Below are positions 17,701 through 25,378 of a stretch of 64,000 nt of DNA, in pieces; the first letter of the stretch is position 1, and each line of letters opens with the position of its first letter. The position numbers and the translations under genes are program-made. This DNA comes from Neolewinella xylanilytica (GTDB lineage: Bacteria; Bacteroidota; Bacteroidia; Chitinophagales; Saprospiraceae). The stretch spans positions 1,550,001-1,614,000 of the forward strand of contig NZ_PTJC01000005.1 of the NCBI RefSeq assembly GCF_002934605.1, written 5' to 3'. Under the pieces are notes generated by a model. The model was not told the DNA's origin. It ran no database searches and worked only from the letters and a program-made list of their open reading frames with translations.

Positions 17701-17814
17701 GTACTCGTCCGCGTCATTTTCCACCGCGTTGGTGGGGATGACGAAGAGGTACTGTGCAACCGTCACGAGGATCATGACCACAAGGAAAAACTTGATAAGT
17801 CCCTTGCCTTGCAT
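14746..17814 (-). CDS. secDF: Fused protein translocase subunit SecDF
   Basis: A 1022-aa inner-membrane protein that uses the proton gradient to pull secreted proteins out of the Sec channel. The SecD half contains LGLDLKGGMSVVLQVD near residue 100 and the large periplasmic P1 domain. TM4 has AVDANVIIYERVREELR, with the conserved Asp. The SecF half (from about residue 690) has GVDFKGGYSYTV and YSINDTVIVFDRIREYL. The frame is open another 41 codons upstream, but that part is not secretory in character, so ATG 17814 (MQGKGLIKFFLVVMILV, a TM1 anchor) is taken. SecD-SecF fusion is usual in Bacteroidota. Confidence 0.96.
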   Translation of the reverse strand: MQGKGLIKFFLVVMILVTVAQYLFVIPTNAVENDADEYAQNLTGEDSGEAYRIARASYLDSISDQEVFRLPLIKSYTYQDLKAQQLALGLDLKGGMSVVLQVDLREFLRTLARNTKDPTFEEALNAASQAQQTADADFIELFGDAWMERAGDQQLATIFGRNDALRDQIGINTSDAEVLRILREKANETVNLTYVMLRKRIDELGVVQPNVSLDAERDLILVELPGVENPERARSFLQAAANLEFYDVVNIDQASVNALIQADELLARRQALAQGQDSADFSTTEIVLDTIYATDADGNLLPDSIASVEEREVPRQTAGPLFSVLTPNQGNLGPAVVGVATAGDRAAVTNYLSDPEIARLFPRNAIYRWADRPLDFGDQGGDAVELYPLYQLNLPRGGEAPLTGEYVTRASSGPDPNGQVAVNLSMNSEGSRIWARMTTEAANAGNRQVAIVLDSQVVSAPRVNGAITGGSTSITGDFTVQEATDLANILQVGRLPARTEIIQESIVGPSLGEANITSSITALLIGFSLVLAFMLFYYGGAGIVAIISLLLNLVFIFGALASLGTVLTLPGIAGILLTIGMAVDANVIIYERVREELRTGKTVPQAVRDGFGNSYSAIIDANVTTILVATVLAWFGLGPIKGFAVVLIVGVLASVFTAVLVGRLLVDYWVEKKGTMTFWTGGSKDLFADVNIDWLSKRKAAYTFSGILVALSIVAILVRGFDLGVDFKGGYSYTVVLEENVTAQELRTSLEGPFQGTPTIKSVDTDNTYNIVTNYLVNETGLIDDQEPQDIVLAALYEGVVEATGNTALTLEEFGNIESDGGTHITSVSKVGPTIADDIKRSALWAGVIALLGIFLYLLLRFKGKRFSTGAVVALFHDSIITLGIFAACWGWIGFNMEVDQAFIAAILTVIGYSINDTVIVFDRIREYLNNHVSQDKKTMINLAVNSTISRTVMTSFTTILVVFVLFLFGGASIKGFAFALLVGIVVGTYSSIFIATPIVYDLTDEQEVKTVKTEAESPVTT

Positions 17815-17934
17815 AGTAAAGAATTTAGGTTCCGGCGGTGCCGCCGTCGGAATCGGGCGGACCACCACGTTGAAGAAGATGGTGAAACCTTTCGCCGTCG
17901 GGGCCTCCCAGACCCGGGCCTGCGAAAGGGGCCG

Positions 17935-17942
17935 CAAATATA
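17935..17942 (-). promoter_or_regulatory. -7 element upstream of secDF
   Basis: TATATTTG on the minus strand matches TAnnTTTG exactly, about 120 bp before the secDF ATG. The -33 TTTG is not clear. If used, it leaves a leader of roughly 115 bases. Confidence 0.5.
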
Positions 17943-18093
17943 CGGTTCAGCCGATTACTAAATTGTTCGCCCCCCGTCAGGCTTTTGCGGGAAGTCGGCC
18001 TCCCTACGTGACCTTTTAACGATTCTCCGTCTAGGAATACCGCACAACCCCGGCTGCCCGGGGGTTTTATAGCTTGCTTCTAATCCTACCTGA

Positions 18094-18786
18094 ATGACAT
18101 CGCACCTGCGCTTCGGCGCAAAATTTTTCTTGCTCCTCGGTCTGTTGAGTACCTCCTTTCGGGGGGGCGCCCAGTCTCCTCTCGACGTAGGCGTTCACCT
18201 GACGCCCCAGGTTCGCTACATCACCTCGTCACCCGCCGATCTGCGCCAGACGACCATTCCGACGGTCGGTGAAGACGGCCTGGCCGTAGGTTTCGGCGGC
18301 GGCGGCTACCTGGAATACGAGTTCGCCCCCGGCTGGTCCGCCCGGGGTGGGGTTGACTTCTCGTACAAACGCAACCACTATACCGTCAAACGGACCTTCA
18401 CGGAGACCGGTGAAGTAGTCGAAGGGCACAATCGCATCGCCTACGCGAGCATCGAAGTGCCGGTTTCGCTGGTCTACCACTTCGACTACCTCCGCCACGA
18501 CAACCGCTACCTCATCGGGGTCGGTACTACGCTCAACCGGTGGAACGGCGCCCCGACCTTCCGCACGCGGTTTTTTCGGAAGGGTACGGTAGATGAGCCC
18601 GTCTCGGTAGCCAAGCACACTTTCACCGTGTTCGGCGGCTACGAGCATCCGGTTTCCCGGGCCTTCGTACTGAGTTTCGAACCCTACTTGACCTACGTGC
18701 CCAGCGAGTTTCTTCTGGAAACCGCCAGTCGCTCGAAAATTTTCCTGGAAAGCGGACTATCCGTTCGCCTCCGCCTCGACAACTGA
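18094..18786 (+). CDS. PorT-like outer-membrane beta-barrel protein (paralog 1)
   Basis: A 230-aa protein with a signal peptide (FFLLLGLLSTSFRGGAQS) and alternating beta-strands typical of eight-stranded barrels. Shared landmarks with the genes at 21499 and 22304 are GYLEYE, RGGVDFSYKR, an IEVPVSLVY strand, LIGVGTTLNRW, SFEPYLTYVPSEF and a C-terminal RLRLDN. Function unknown; such barrels are widespread and poorly characterised in Bacteroidota. Its last 30 bp overlap the convergent unknown gene at 18757-19368. Confidence 0.8.
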   Translation: MTSHLRFGAKFFLLLGLLSTSFRGGAQSPLDVGVHLTPQVRYITSSPADLRQTTIPTVGEDGLAVGFGGGGYLEYEFAPGWSARGGVDFSYKRNHYTVKRTFTETGEVVEGHNRIAYASIEVPVSLVYHFDYLRHDNRYLIGVGTTLNRWNGAPTFRTRFFRKGTVDEPVSVAKHTFTVFGGYEHPVSRAFVLSFEPYLTYVPSEFLLETASRSKIFLESGLSVRLRLDN

Positions 18787-19368
18787 GACCATCCCGTCGG
18801 TCCAGTCTTGCCACTGCATTTTACTGATGCCGACCTTACCCGCCAGGGCTACCGCTTCGTTCCGCAGCCGGTCGAGCACCGGCCCGTCGTGCACGTTCGG
18901 CCGCTCGTTCCGCCCGTGCACCTCGGCCGTTACGCACTGGCCGATTTGCCTGACGATAAAAGTGTTGGTGGCTCCTTCCGCGTAGAAGTGGGCGATGGTC
19001 CGGTCGTTGCCTGCCGGATTGGCGCATGGGGTAATGGTCAGGGACGCCCAGGGGGTGGGTACTTCTCCCGCGTTGATGGCCGTGATTCGCACCCAGTCGT
19101 AGCCGGCCCCCGAAGGACTACCCGGCCCCACCAGGTCGATTCGGATGAAGTCGCCGGGCCGCGGTGGTCGCTGCACGGGCTCGCCACTATCGCCGCATAG
19201 CCGAAATTCCGTACGGATGCCATCGTTCAGTTCTTTCCAACGATCGATTTCGTACAGCCGGGTGCTGAGCTGCTCGAAGGCTTGTCCGGCGCCGCTATCG
19301 AGGCAGTGCATGCTTACCGTATCGTGGTGGCTGCCTTCCCGGCGGCCTGGTATGTCGGCGGTTGTCAT
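18757..19368 (-). CDS. Unknown protein (203 aa)
   Basis: No family recognised. The chosen ATG at 19368 (MTTADIPGRREGSHHD) gives a soluble-looking protein without signal peptide. Notable segments are STRLYEIDRWKELNDGIRTEF, shortened here to YEIDRWKELNDGIRTEF, PPRPGDFIRIDLVGPG, WVRITAINAG and GRNERPNVHDGPVLDRLRNE. The middle, rich in beta-strand residues, could bind a ligand or nucleic acid; no catalytic motif is visible. Its 3' end overlaps beta-barrel paralog 1 on the opposite strand by 30 bp, and a GC palindrome lies 14 bp upstream of its start. Confidence 0.65.
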   Translation of the reverse strand: MTTADIPGRREGSHHDTVSMHCLDSGAGQAFEQLSTRLYEIDRWKELNDGIRTEFRLCGDSGEPVQRPPRPGDFIRIDLVGPGSPSGAGYDWVRITAINAGEVPTPWASLTITPCANPAGNDRTIAHFYAEGATNTFIVRQIGQCVTAEVHGRNERPNVHDGPVLDRLRNEAVALAGKVGISKMQWQDWTDGMVSVVEAEANG

Positions 19369-19381
19369 ATGCGGTGGTTTG

Positions 19382-19397
19382 GGCGCCGGAGCGCGGG
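19382..19397 (+). repeat. Dispersed GC palindrome, copy 2 (one mismatch)
   Basis: GGCGCCGGAGCGCGGG, differing by one base from the copies at 8999, 38687 and 61028. It is 14 bp upstream of the minus-strand ATG at 19368. Confidence 0.5.
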
Positions 19398-19477
19398 AAT
19401 AAAGATCCCGGTGGAAGCAGTACGGACCAGCTCTTTCCATCCCCTTAACACCGGCGAAAGTGATTTGTGCCGCCGGC

Positions 19478-21325
19478 TTAGCGGAGGATCAATACCGTGG
19501 CCGCGCGGGCCGGTACGGTCAGGCCGCCGGACAGTTGGTGTACCTCCCCGTCGAGGGTTTCCCCGGTAGTGGCGGAACCGAAGAGCTCCCGGTAGCGGTC
19601 GAGCGGCAACGTTACCTCCGACGTGTTTTTGTTTAGGATTACCGCTACCCGCCCGCCGTCGTCGTCGAGTCGGCCGTAGACGTACACTCCGTCCTGAGGG
19701 GCGAAGTGCAGCGTACGGCCCCGGGCGATGACCGCCTGGTCCTTCCGCCAGCGAAGCAGTTGTCTCAGGTAGGCCTGCACTTCCCGTTGCTCGGCCGATA
19801 ATCCCGAACCGGAAAAGGCACTGACGGCATCGTCCGCCCAGCCGCCGGGCATGTCGGCGCGGATCACCCCGTGGTCTCCGGGCGCCCCGTCATTATTCAG
19901 CAGCACTTCCGACCCATAATAAAACTGGGGGATGCCCCGCACGGTGGCTAAGTAGGTCAGGGCCATCTTGATGGCGGCCACGTCCCCGTCGAGTTGGGTG
20001 GCCAGCCGGTCCATGTCGTGGTTTTCGGCAAAGACCATTACGGAAAGCGGGTCGGCGTAGAGGAAGTCCATGGCCAGGGCCTCGTAGAGTTTGATGAGTC
20101 CGCGGTCCCAACCCTCTTCTTCCTGGAGTGCGGCGATCAGCGCCGCTTGCTGGGGGAAGTCCATGACGCTCGGCAGGCACGAACGATACCCGTCACTGTT
20201 TTCCTTACCGCGCTGCCAATAGGCAACGATGGCCGGTTCGTACGACCATTCCTCGCCGACGATGGAGAAGTCGGGGTATTCGTTCATGATCCGGCACGAC
20301 CATTCGGTCAGGAAATCGGCGTCGGGGTAGGGGTAGGTGTCCTGGCGAACGCCGCCCAATCCGAGCGTCTCTACCCACCAGATGCTGTGCTGGATCAGGT
20401 AGCGGGCCAGGAAGGGATTGCGCTGGTTGAGGTCGGGCATGGTGGGAACGAACCAACCGCCGATCATCAGCTCATGGTCGACCTCGGCGGCGTAGGGGTC
20501 CTGGTGGACGGTCCGTCGATGATTGGTCACCTCGGGGTTGTCCTGGAAATTCAGCCAGTCGGAGAAGGGCAGATCCTCCATCCACCAGTGCCCGGACCCG
20601 CAGTGATTGACGACCTGGTCCATGATGAGTTTGATGCCCCGCTCCCGGGCGGCTTCGGCCAGGTCGATGTAATCTTTCAGGGTGCCGAAACGGGGATCCA
20701 CGGCGTAGTAATCGGTGATGGCGTAACCGTGGTAGGACCATCCAGGCATATCGTTTTCCAGCACTGGACTGGGCCAGACGGCGGTGAAGCCCATATCAGC
20801 GACGTAATCCAAGCGGTCGGTGATGCCCCGGAGATCGCCGCCGTGGCGGGCGAATCCGGCGGTGCGGTCCACGAGCCCTTCCCGCATACCGGCTACCGAG
20901 TCGTTTTCCGGCACGGCGTTGGCGAAGCGGTCGGGGGTGATAAGGTAGATCGCGTCCGCGGAAGTGAAACCCGCAAAGGACTCCGGGTCGCGGGCGCGGG
21001 CCTGGATGGGGTAAGCGTGGGATTGGACGAGCCGGCCATTCCGCGTAAAGCGTAGTTCGATTTCCCGGGCCGGTGCGTTCGGCGAAATCGCTAGGTCCAC
21101 AAAGAGGTAATTGGGGCTGTCGGCGGAGTGGGTAGCGGTCACGGCTACGCCCTCGGCTTCCACTTCGACCTGCAGGGCTCCCACCTCCGCGCCATGAACG
21201 AGGAGTTGCAGGGTAGTGTCGTGCATGCCGGTCCACCAGTTCGGGGGCTCCACCCGTAAATCCTGGGCGGATAGGGATGCTGCGAGTAGCAAGGCTATGG
21301 GAAGCAGGTGCCGAGTAAGGTGCAT
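19478..21325 (-). CDS. Exported GH13 alpha-amylase, neopullulanase/cyclomaltodextrinase type (SusA-like)
   Basis: A 615-aa enzyme expected to hydrolyse alpha-glucan oligosaccharides in the periplasm. It has a signal peptide (LLPIALLLAASLSAQ), an N-terminal beta-sandwich beginning PPNWWTGMHDTTLQLLVHG (Cyc-maltodext_N type), the catalytic barrel, and a C-terminal beta domain. Catalytic groups are all present: Asp nucleophile in GGVRQDTYPYPD, Glu acid/base in IVGEEWSYEP, and the third Asp in FAENHDMDRL; QVVNHCG is conserved region I. It is monocistronic between the unknown gene and the second beta-barrel. No susC/susD pair is near. Confidence 0.93.
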   Translation of the reverse strand: MHLTRHLLPIALLLAASLSAQDLRVEPPNWWTGMHDTTLQLLVHGAEVGALQVEVEAEGVAVTATHSADSPNYLFVDLAISPNAPAREIELRFTRNGRLVQSHAYPIQARARDPESFAGFTSADAIYLITPDRFANAVPENDSVAGMREGLVDRTAGFARHGGDLRGITDRLDYVADMGFTAVWPSPVLENDMPGWSYHGYAITDYYAVDPRFGTLKDYIDLAEAARERGIKLIMDQVVNHCGSGHWWMEDLPFSDWLNFQDNPEVTNHRRTVHQDPYAAEVDHELMIGGWFVPTMPDLNQRNPFLARYLIQHSIWWVETLGLGGVRQDTYPYPDADFLTEWSCRIMNEYPDFSIVGEEWSYEPAIVAYWQRGKENSDGYRSCLPSVMDFPQQAALIAALQEEEGWDRGLIKLYEALAMDFLYADPLSVMVFAENHDMDRLATQLDGDVAAIKMALTYLATVRGIPQFYYGSEVLLNNDGAPGDHGVIRADMPGGWADDAVSAFSGSGLSAEQREVQAYLRQLLRWRKDQAVIARGRTLHFAPQDGVYVYGRLDDDGGRVAVILNKNTSEVTLPLDRYRELFGSATTGETLDGEVHQLSGGLTVPARAATVLILR

Positions 21326-21498
21326 GGTAGGGACTTTCTGAGCGGAAGGTACACTTCCGGCTTGGATGGGCTATTCAAGCCTATGTATGGACAATTCAAT
21401 CTTTAACATTTAATTTTCCGGTAAAGCCGCCTCCGTTTACATCTATTGGAAGGGTGACTTGTTGCACTGGTAGAACGACCCCATCCAAAATTCGCAGA

Positions 21499-22194
21499 AT
21501 GCCCAACCAATATTTGAATTGGTCAATCATTTTTAGCGCGCTATTCTTCCTGTTTTCACCTATTTCGACGGTTACCGCCCAACAGCGGCTCGATCTGGGC
21601 GTAGTGGGTGGTCCCGAAGTTAACTTCGTGGGGTCCGAACCTCGGCAGAGCGAGTTGTCCCGCATTCAGACCATCGGGGAAGCCGGAACCGCAGTCGGAT
21701 ACTTTCTTGGCGCGTATTTAGAGTATGAAGTGTTGGGTGGCCTGTATGTACGGGGCGGACTCAACTACAGCCGAAAGCGGTACAGCTACGCCGTTTCTCG
21801 CGGGCTGCCCGAACGAGGGGATGTTTCTTACGGGCAAAACCGTATCGTGTATACCGCCATTGAGGTTCCGTTAGCGATCCTTTACCGTTTCCCTTATTTA
21901 CCGAACAACGACCGCTTTCTTGTGGGCTTGGGTGGGGTAGCTGACCGCTGGGTAGGCGATCCGCAGGTGAAAACGGATTTTCTGCCCGGAAGCGCCGATC
22001 GGTCGTACATCCGGGAAGCGCACCGCTCCGTGAATTTTTTTATTGGCTACGATCATTACCTGTCCGACCGCTTTGTCATCGGCATCGAGCCTTACCTCTC
22101 TTATTCCCCTACCGAATTCCTGTTTGAGACAGAAACCATCAGTGCCAACCGCGTACAGGGTGGGATTGCCGTAAGGATTCGCTTCGACAACTGA
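21499..22194 (+). CDS. PorT-like outer-membrane beta-barrel protein (paralog 2)
   Basis: A 231-aa paralog of the 18094 gene. The frame is open from 21454, but ATG 21499 (MPNQYLNWSIIFSALFFLF) gives a proper signal peptide ending at TAQQ. Shared landmarks are AYLEYEVLGGLYVRGGLNYS, IEVPLAILYRF, FLVGLGGVADRW, IEPYLSYSPTEF and the terminal RIRFDN. Its codon use is more AT-rich at the start than that of its neighbours. Upstream AT-rich sequence at 21390-21420 holds TAATTTTC, one base off the -7 consensus. Confidence 0.8.
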   Translation: MPNQYLNWSIIFSALFFLFSPISTVTAQQRLDLGVVGGPEVNFVGSEPRQSELSRIQTIGEAGTAVGYFLGAYLEYEVLGGLYVRGGLNYSRKRYSYAVSRGLPERGDVSYGQNRIVYTAIEVPLAILYRFPYLPNNDRFLVGLGGVADRWVGDPQVKTDFLPGSADRSYIREAHRSVNFFIGYDHYLSDRFVIGIEPYLSYSPTEFLFETETISANRVQGGIAVRIRFDN

Positions 22195-22303
22195 TCGGGG
22201 CGCGCCTTCGCCGGGCCGTCGAAAACTCTTAACATCGTACTAAGGAAAGTTAGTTGTGAGTTAGAAGGAAGACATTCATTCTTCCCAAAAAACTCCTGCC
22301 TCT

Positions 22304-22987
22304 ATGCGGCAATTGCTACGCTATTCTACCGTATTCGTGTTTTTTCTTGGATTACAGTTTAGCCCACTCGGGGCGCAGACTAGGCTATCGTATGGATTCC
22401 ATCTCTCTCCGGAGGTGAATTATATCATGTCCACGCCTAAATCAAGCCGCGATAAAAAGCTGACCACCGGCAAGTCCGGGATGGCTGCATCCGCCAGTCT
22501 GGGAGGCTATTTGGAATACGAGCTGATCCCGAACATCTACCTCCGCGGCGGCATGAACGTTGCCGTCCGCCGGCATTACTACGAAGTGGAGCGCCGCTTC
22601 GAGGAGACCGACGAAATAGCGATGGGAGAAAACAAGGTGACGTACTACGCCATCGAGATGCCCGGCGCCATCGTGGCCCGAACCAATTTTATGAAAAAGA
22701 ACGACCGCTTTCTCATCGGAGTCGGTGGCGTACTCAACCGCTGGATCGGCGATCCCTGGATTGAAAACAGTTTCATAAACGGGAGCGCCAACCCCGAGTA
22801 TCGCACCTTCGCCAAGCAGACCGTTACCGGCTTCATTGGCTACGAATTCGAGCTGTCGCGCCATTCCTCGATGTCCATCGAGCCGTATCTTTCCTACACT
22901 CCGACCAGGTTCTATTTCGAAAATTATTCTTACGCCGACGTGAAAGCCGAAGGCGGTATCTCCTTCCGCGTCCGCTTCGATACCTAG
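22304..22987 (+). CDS. PorT-like outer-membrane beta-barrel protein (paralog 3)
   Basis: A 227-aa third copy of the family. Signal peptide YSTVFVFFLGLQFSPLGAQ, then GFHLSPEVNYIMSTP, GGYLEYELIPNIYLRGGMN, IEMPGAIVARTNF, LIGVGGVLNRWIGDPW, IEPYLSYTPTRFYFE and FRVRFDT. It follows paralog 2 by 109 bp and likely shares its regulation. A C-terminal aromatic residue, normal for many barrels, is absent; all three paralogs end D-N or D-T instead. Confidence 0.8.
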   Translation: MRQLLRYSTVFVFFLGLQFSPLGAQTRLSYGFHLSPEVNYIMSTPKSSRDKKLTTGKSGMAASASLGGYLEYELIPNIYLRGGMNVAVRRHYYEVERRFEETDEIAMGENKVTYYAIEMPGAIVARTNFMKKNDRFLIGVGGVLNRWIGDPWIENSFINGSANPEYRTFAKQTVTGFIGYEFELSRHSSMSIEPYLSYTPTRFYFENYSYADVKAEGGISFRVRFDT

Positions 22988-22993
22988 GACAGG

Positions 22994-23737
22994 TTACAGC
23001 GCTACCGGCACCAGATGCCAGAGTGCCGCTGCCGCAGTTGCCCCGAGCATGGGCCCGACCACCGGGATCCACGCGTACGACCAGTTGCTATCGCCCTTAT
23101 TCGAGAGCGGTAGGGTGGCATGGGCAACGCGCGGCCCGAGATCGCGGGCCGGATTGATGGCGTAGCCGGTCGGTCCGCCCAGGCTCAGACCGATACCCAG
23201 TACGACCAGGGCTACGGGCAGGGCATCTAATGCACCGAGACTTCCCGCGTCCTCACCGAATTTAGGTCCGGTGATGTAGAGCACGGCAAAGACGAGCACG
23301 AAGGTTCCGATCGCTTCGGTGAGGACATTGGATACCGCATTCGGAATGGCCGGATCGGTACTGAAGGTCGCCAGTATTTTCCCCGGGTCGTCCGTGGCAC
23401 GGTAGTGGTCCCGGTAGGCCAGGATCACCAGCGCTTGACCGACGAAGGCCCCGGCAACCTGCGTCAGGAAGTATCCCGGTACCAGTGCCCAGGAAAATTT
23501 CCCCGCCCATGCCAGCCCGAGCGTAACCGCCGGATTCAGGTGGGCCCCGGAAAGGGGAGCCGTAATAAATACCGCCGTGAATACGGCAATGGCCCAGGCG
23601 AAGGTGATCGAAATAAGACCGCCGTCGTGCCCCTTGGTTTTGTCCAGCAGCACGTTGGCCACTACGCCGTTACCGAGCAGAATGAGGATGGCGGTGCCGA
23701 TGAATTCACCTAGGTAAGCAATGGTAGCTGTTGTCAT
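22994..23737 (-). CDS. glpF: Aquaglyceroporin / glycerol uptake facilitator (MIP family)
   Basis: A 247-aa inner-membrane channel with six helices and two NPA half-helices: SGAHLNPAVTLGLA and GYAINPARDLGPRV. The Asp after the second NPA (NPARD) is the residue that distinguishes glycerol facilitators from water-selective channels, so glycerol or a similar small polyol is the likely cargo. No glpK or glpD is adjacent. It converges on beta-barrel paralog 3 with only 6 bp between stops. Confidence 0.9.
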   Translation of the reverse strand: MTTATIAYLGEFIGTAILILLGNGVVANVLLDKTKGHDGGLISITFAWAIAVFTAVFITAPLSGAHLNPAVTLGLAWAGKFSWALVPGYFLTQVAGAFVGQALVILAYRDHYRATDDPGKILATFSTDPAIPNAVSNVLTEAIGTFVLVFAVLYITGPKFGEDAGSLGALDALPVALVVLGIGLSLGGPTGYAINPARDLGPRVAHATLPLSNKGDSNWSYAWIPVVGPMLGATAAAALWHLVPVAL

Positions 23738-23852
23738 GATCGAACGCTAAACGGGTAAACCGAATGCTGATCGGTCGAAGGAAGCGCTCCGACCGGTAAT
23801 TTCCCTCCAGTATACGCAGAATCAGCGTTTCAAAGCCAGACCGGCCTCCCAT

Positions 23853-24494
23853 TCATATTTCCCCCTTCAGTTTTTTGTGTACTACCTCCATTTTGGAGTT
23901 CACCTGCAGTTTGCGGTAAATATTCTTGATGTGGTCGCGGACGGTTTCGATGCTGATGTCCAGCCGCTCGCCGATCTCACGGTAGCTCAGGTTGTCTACC
24001 AGGCCCTGTACGATTTCGAGTTGCCGCGACGTCAGTTGGTCGGCTACGTTGACGGTCGACTTTTTGCGCTGCTGATTGTGGAAGGCCACTACCTGCCGGG
24101 CGATACTGGGGCTCATGTAGCTACCTCCCCGGTTTACGGTGTGCACCGCGTCGCGGATAATGGTGGGGTTGACCCGTCGCTTCGAGATGTACCCCACGGC
24201 CCCCGCCTGCAACGCCCGGAAGATGTTATCGCTCTCATCGCTGTTGGTCAGCATGATGATGTCCATTGCCGGCCAGCGCTCCAGCAGCTTGGGAATTCCG
24301 GCGATGCCGTTCATTCCCGGCAGCATAATGTCAAGGAGTAGCGTGTTCAGTGGGCTACTGGCTGGCAAGCGGGTCAAAAACTCTTCTACGCTGGTCGCTG
24401 CCAATTCTACCCGGACTTCCCGGTTGCCCTCGAAGCATTCCTCGACACTGGCGAGCATGATCGGCTCGTCTTCAATTATACCCAAATGGATCAT
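23853..24494 (-). CDS. Response regulator, NarL/LuxR type
   Basis: A 213-aa two-domain regulator. The receiver domain (1-120) has the acidic pair in GIIEDEP, the phospho-acceptor Asp in LLLDIMLPGMNG, Thr in IIMLTNSD and Lys in GYISKRRVN. The DNA-binding domain (150-210) is LTSRQLEIVQGLVDNLSYREIG, split here as LTSRQLEIVQGLV and YREIGERLDISIETVRDHI, the LuxR helix-turn-helix. No histidine kinase is nearby, so its signal is unknown. It precedes no obvious operon; hemJ is upstream on the same strand with 28 bp between the two genes. Confidence 0.92.
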   Translation of the reverse strand: MIHLGIIEDEPIMLASVEECFEGNREVRVELAATSVEEFLTRLPASSPLNTLLLDIMLPGMNGIAGIPKLLERWPAMDIIMLTNSDESDNIFRALQAGAVGYISKRRVNPTIIRDAVHTVNRGGSYMSPSIARQVVAFHNQQRKKSTVNVADQLTSRQLEIVQGLVDNLSYREIGERLDISIETVRDHIKNIYRKLQVNSKMEVVHKKLKGEI

Positions 24495-24522
24495 TCCTGT
24501 TGTAGTTAGTTACGGGTCTAAG

Positions 24523-25104
24523 TTATTCGGTGGATGCCCGACGGTTGCGGTAAGCTACGGCCCCGCGGTACACCAATAGGCAGAAGAGCAATACACCGAT
24601 TCCAAGGTACAGATAACTTAGCTCACCGACTTTGCCGTAAATCACTATAAATACGATACTTACCAGAAAGAACGTGGGGACCTCATTCCACAACCGTAGC
24701 TGCCAGGTCGAGAAGGGGCGTTCGCCGGAGCGCATCGGTAGCATCAATTTTCGTTTGGTATACACCTGGTAGACCGTCAGCCCGACTACGGCCGCTAGTT
24801 TGACCGCAAGCCAACCGGGCGTCCCACTGATGAAATAGTCGGGATTTACGGCAACCATCACTAACCCACCAGTCCAGGTAACCATCATGGCAGGGTTGGT
24901 AATGATCCGATACACCCGGTCTTCCATCCCGATGTATTCCCGTTGGAGAATTTCCGCCCGTAAGGCACCGTCCGGTGCACCGTCACTAGGCAGCCGATCC
25001 GTCTCGGCGTGATTCACCAACAGCCGGCCCAGAAAGAAGAGTCCGGCGAACCAGCTGACGAATCCGATAACGTGGAGCGCTTTGGCGAAAAGGATCAGGT
25101 CCAT
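24523..25104 (-). CDS. hemJ: Protoporphyrinogen oxidase HemJ (CopD-like)
   Basis: A 193-aa membrane protein that oxidises protoporphyrinogen IX late in heme synthesis. The start MDLILFAKALHVIGFVSWFA contains the family's essential His in the first helix, and AGLFFLGRLLVNHAE follows. YIGMEDRVYRIITNPAM and GWLAVKLAAVVGL carry the other conserved positions, including the Lys in W-L-x-x-K. The frame is open to 25137, but the extension adds nothing hydrophobic, so ATG 25104 is preferred. It was formerly annotated as a CopD-domain protein; the length fits HemJ. Confidence 0.88.
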   Translation of the reverse strand: MDLILFAKALHVIGFVSWFAGLFFLGRLLVNHAETDRLPSDGAPDGALRAEILQREYIGMEDRVYRIITNPAMMVTWTGGLVMVAVNPDYFISGTPGWLAVKLAAVVGLTVYQVYTKRKLMLPMRSGERPFSTWQLRLWNEVPTFFLVSIVFIVIYGKVGELSYLYLGIGVLLFCLLVYRGAVAYRNRRASTE

Positions 25105-25308
25105 AGACCGCAAAACTACGGTACCCGTGTTCGCCATCGCTCAATTTCGCGTCAAAAGAACGGGCTTACAGCGTCTCCCGGGGTTAAGTGTTAAGGACGA
25201 ATCTTTGCCGAACATGGTCCCTTACCCCGCCGTTTACGCACCGAATGCAAGGGGTTTGGGCCCCGGCATGGGCTACCTAGTAACAATCAACTATCTGATA
25301 TCCGTTTT

Positions 25309-25377
25309 ATGAAATTTGACGAGCTTTGCGGCAAGTTATTCGTAGTTCTGCTACTCATCGCGCTCTTGTACGCATAA
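25309..25377 (+). CDS. Possible 22-aa membrane microprotein / leader peptide
   Basis: ATG at 25309, TAA at 25375-25377. The peptide starts MKFDELCGKLF and continues as a single hydrophobic stretch, VVLLLIALLYA. Its stop lies one base before the GTG start of the GT2 gene, an arrangement seen in translational coupling. The length and single-TM character are compatible with a real small protein, but with 22 codons chance cannot be excluded. Confidence 0.35.
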   Translation: MKFDELCGKLFVVLLLIALLYA

Positions 25378-25378
25378 T

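Noticed and set aside
17815-17937. 41-codon upstream extension of SecDF
   Set aside because: Not conserved in character; the internal ATG gives the normal membrane anchor, and the promoter element at 17935 lies at its start.
18040-18075. GC hairpin followed by TTTTATA before beta-barrel paralog 1
   Set aside because: It looks like a plus-strand terminator, but no plus-strand gene precedes it (secDF is on the other strand) and the stem is bulged; possible leader structure only.
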